Of a DNA stretch of 6,860 bases, positions 5,596 through 6,860 are shown one piece after another. The DNA comes from Spirochaetales bacterium (GTDB lineage Bacteria > Spirochaetota > Spirochaetia > DTKZ01): assembly GCA_031266855.1 (NCBI GenBank), contig JAISAF010000396.1, positions 1 to 6,860 on the forward strand, given 5' to 3'. A program made the translations under genes and the position numbers. The notes under the pieces were generated by a model. That model made no database searches and was not told where the DNA came from. It was given only the letters and a program-made list of their open reading frames with translations. Position 1 is the first letter of the stretch; the number at the start of each line of letters is the position of its first letter.

Positions 5596-6018
5596 ATGCC
5601 CGAACCCTTTACCCTCGAAGTCCATACGCCACACCGGCTTTTCTTTTCCGAAAAAGTCCGCAGCCTCGTAGCCCCCCTTATCGACGGCGAAGCGGGTATC
5701 CTTATAAATCACGCCCCGTTTACCGCTCCCCTGGCTACCGGCATCCTGAAAATTCAGGACCAGCACGGCAACTGGAAGGAAGCCTTTATTACCGAAGGCA
5801 TTCTTGAAGTAAAAACCCACAAAACCGTTCTCCTTGTGGAAGCCGCCGAATGGCCCGACGAAATAGACGAGCAGGGCGCCCAAACCGCCAAAGACGACGC
5901 CGAGGAAACCCTGAAAACCCGTATCCTGAAATTTGAAACCGCCACTGCCAAAGCAAAACTGAAAAGAGCGCACATGCGGCTGAAAGCCGTAAGCAGATCG
6001 AAGACAAAACAAAATTAG
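5596..6018 (+). CDS. atpC: ATP synthase F1 subunit epsilon
   Basis: The 140-residue protein sits at the foot of the central shaft, contacts gamma and the c ring, and in many bacteria inhibits ATP hydrolysis through its C-terminal helices. The N-terminal beta-sandwich (about 4-86) includes GEAGILINHAPF (31-42), matching the family's G-x-x-G-I-L-P-x-H-A-P, with Ile in place of the usual proline. AEWPDEID (84-91) marks the join to the C-terminal two-helix domain, which is complete (about 90-135) and ends in a basic tail. It starts 3 bases after the beta stop with no clear Shine-Dalgarno, so coupling is likely. Codon choice is strikingly C-rich compared with atpF-atpH. It is the last gene of the operon; a dispersed repeat follows within 20 bases. 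Confidence 0.94.
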   Translation: MPEPFTLEVHTPHRLFFSEKVRSLVAPLIDGEAGILINHAPFTAPLATGILKIQDQHGNWKEAFITEGILEVKTHKTVLLVEAAEWPDEIDEQGAQTAKDDAEETLKTRILKFETATAKAKLKRAHMRLKAVSRSKTKQN

Positions 6019-6036
6019 GTAAGTTTTCTCTTTTTA

Positions 6037-6141
6037 TTGGGCGCATTTTTTTGCCCGCTGGCGCGGGCAAAAAAACCGGGCTTTCCGCTCCAAGTCCTCG
6101 GATTTGCCAATGCAAATCCTGCGGGCTTTCCGCTGCAATCC
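6037..6141. repeat. Modular palindromic dispersed repeat, copy B
   Basis: This is the downstream partner of 22-119. It holds a 13-bp perfect hairpin TTTTTTTGCCCGC (6046-6058) with GCGGGCAAAAAAA (6063-6075), loop TGGC; CGGGCTTTCCGCT twice (6077-6089 and 6122-6134, 45 bases apart); and GGATTTGC/GCAAATCC (6100-6107 with 6112-6119, loop CAAT). T-stem-A order on both strands argues against an ordinary intrinsic terminator. The first 19 bases after atpC (6019-6036) show only a T-rich run. The region 6019-6382 contains no gene I can support. Confidence 0.75.
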
Positions 6142-6185
6142 CTTGCGCACGCACCAGCGGCTAACTGTAACCATAAAAACAGGAT

Positions 6186-6265
6186 GCGGATTTTTGCCCG
6201 TCAAAAATCCGCGCTCGGCGTAGTCTCCAGACTACGCCGAAATAAAAGCAAGGCTCCAGCCTTGC
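6186..6265. repeat. Cluster of three perfect hairpins
   Basis: Three separate palindromes follow one another: 6186-6196 with 6202-6212 (11 bp, loop CCCGT), 6215-6225 with 6230-6240 (11 bp, loop TCCA) and 6248-6254 with 6259-6265 (7 bp, loop TCCA). None is followed by a T-tract. The stems are unrelated in sequence but two share the same TCCA loop. They sit between the GC-rich operon and the AT-rich downstream DNA and resemble the modules of the flanking repeat. Transcript-end protection or a repeat-insertion hotspot are both possible. Confidence 0.65.
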
Positions 6266-6382
6266 GAAATTCAGTACTATGACAAGAAAATAAAATTTTA
6301 ACCGCAAAGTCGAAAAAGTCAAATAAGTTCTGGTGTAAAGCCTCATTTCCTCTTCATTTTTTGCTTCTTCGACCTTAATTTT

Positions 6383-6523
6383 ATGGAAGATATACTGAAA
6401 ATTGAAAACCAGTTAGATATTCTGTATGGAAAATCCGGGAATTTAGCGGACAGTTTAAAAAATAAGATTGGAAAATTAAACTTTATTGACAAAGAAAAAA
6501 ACTTAATATATAATTTTTATTAA
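6383..6523 (+). CDS. Possible small ORF, 46 residues, unknown
   Basis: ATG at 6383 opens a 46-codon frame that ends with TAA at 6521-6523, overlapping the AAGGAG ribosome site of the next gene. The product is hydrophilic, Lys/Asn/Leu-rich and predicted mostly helical, with no signal peptide or known motif. The frame is open back to 6302 without a better start. No Shine-Dalgarno precedes the ATG, and a perfect promoter (6486-6514) lies inside the frame. It may be the remnant end of a broken gene, a real small protein, or chance in AT-rich DNA. I do not recognise it. Confidence 0.3.
   Translation: MEDILKIENQLDILYGKSGNLADSLKNKIGKLNFIDKEKNLIYNFY
6486..6514 (+). promoter_or_regulatory. Perfect consensus sigma70-type promoter
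   Basis: TTGACA (6486-6491) and TATAAT (6509-6514) are both exact consensus hexamers separated by exactly 17 bases. Transcription should start near 6521, leaving a leader of about 13 bases that begins at AAGGAG (6522-6527), 6 bases before the ATG at 6534. It would drive the lipoprotein-like gene. No operator palindrome is obvious over it. Confidence 0.85.
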
Positions 6524-6533
6524 GGAGATAATA

Positions 6534-6860
6534 ATGAAAAGATTTCTTTTGGCTCTTAATGATATTATTTTTATTTTCATGCAGGACAATGACATGGACG
6601 AAGGGACAAACAAATGCTATTTTTGGAAAGAGCGTTTATCTGAAAGAATATTTATATAATTATGATTCTCCAAGAAGTTTGTTTTTAGGTGATGGATATT
6701 CATTTACAGTATTTGCATTACCAGATGACTATTCTGAATATATTAAGGAAAATTTTAATCTAATAGAAAAAAATTATCCAGTAAATAGTGATTTTAGAAG
6801 TGAATGGAGTATAGAACCATGGAAAGTAACCCCAATAAATAATTATGATGATAATGCATA
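6534..6860 (+). CDS. Putative lipoprotein, apparent frameshift in signal peptide, 3' partial
   Basis: A perfect promoter and AAGGAG point to ATG 6534, but that frame stops after 41 codons (6657-6659). The +1 frame is open from 6538 to the end of the window, over 100 codons in AT-rich DNA, which is strong evidence of coding. Ignoring one base near 6558 joins MKRFLLAL to MILFLFSC, giving a classic lipoprotein signal: basic start, hydrophobic core, LFSC lipobox with Cys at residue 16. The rest reads as a globular, aromatic-rich secreted domain (for example GKSVYLKEYLYNYDSPRSL at about 28-46 of the joined product), which I do not recognise. If no frameshift exists, ATG 6559 or 6589 would be the start, neither with a ribosome site. 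It may be a sequencing error, a recent pseudogene or phase-variable. The stop lies beyond the window. Base composition differs sharply from the ATP synthase genes. Confidence 0.6.

Noticed and set aside
6046..6075. 13-bp T/A-flanked hairpin as the operon's terminator
   Set aside because: T-run lies before and A-run after the GC stem on both strands, the opposite of an intrinsic terminator, and the same slot in copy A has a different stem.
6037..6282. 81-codon + strand frame after atpC
   Set aside because: It lies wholly within repeat copy B and the hairpin cluster, has no ribosome site, and its repeated PGFPLQ-type peptides are translations of the repeated DNA blocks.

Overview
The window is dominated by a nearly complete F-type (F1Fo) ATP synthase operon on the + strand, in the order atpE (c), atpF (b), atpH (delta), atpA (alpha), atpG (gamma), atpD (beta), atpC (epsilon), from about 371 to 6018. 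All seven products carry clear family signatures. The Fo subunit a gene (atpB) and atpI are not here; about 370 bases of non-coding, repeat-bearing DNA precede atpE, so subunit a must lie further upstream or elsewhere. The organism cannot be fixed from sequence alone. The dispersed hairpin repeats and the lipoprotein-like downstream gene would suit a spirochaete (for example a gut treponeme), but that is a low-confidence inference. If it is a treponeme, an F-type rather than V/A-type ATPase would itself be noteworthy.

Layout. 1-370: a modular hairpin repeat (22-119), a strong hairpin (129-169), a possible weak terminator (167-191), an extended -10 promoter candidate (254-262) and a structured leader element (248-342), followed by a good Shine-Dalgarno and atpE. 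371-4042: atpE-F-H-A-G packed tightly (gaps of 9 and 6 bases, overlaps of 1 and 14 bases). 4043-4206: the only long spacer inside the operon (164 bases), holding a two-part hairpin and a second copy of the leader element. 4207-6018: atpD and atpC, 3 bases apart. 6019-6382: no convincing gene; a second copy of the upstream hairpin repeat (6037-6141) and three more perfect hairpins (6186-6265). 6383-6860: abrupt change to AT-rich DNA with a possible 46-codon ORF, a perfect consensus sigma70-type promoter (TTGACA, 17 bases, TATAAT) and the start of a lipoprotein-like gene that appears frameshifted in its signal peptide and runs off the window.

The most interesting signal is the pair of homologous structured RNA elements, one just before atpE and one just before atpD. 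Each is predicted to fold into a long hairpin followed by a second hairpin with an AACC-GGAA-GGTT (GNRA-capped) tip and a conserved GCGG in the internal loop. The copies differ by base changes that keep the second stem paired (one T-A to G-C change and one A-T to G-T change), and every difference in the first 33 aligned bases is a transition. They look like paralogous cis-acting leaders setting expression of c and beta within one operon. I cannot assign them to a known RNA family.

Functionally, c (with absent a and present b) forms the membrane rotor/stator, delta and b form the peripheral stalk, gamma and epsilon the central stalk, and alpha3beta3 the catalytic head that interconverts ATP and an ion gradient.
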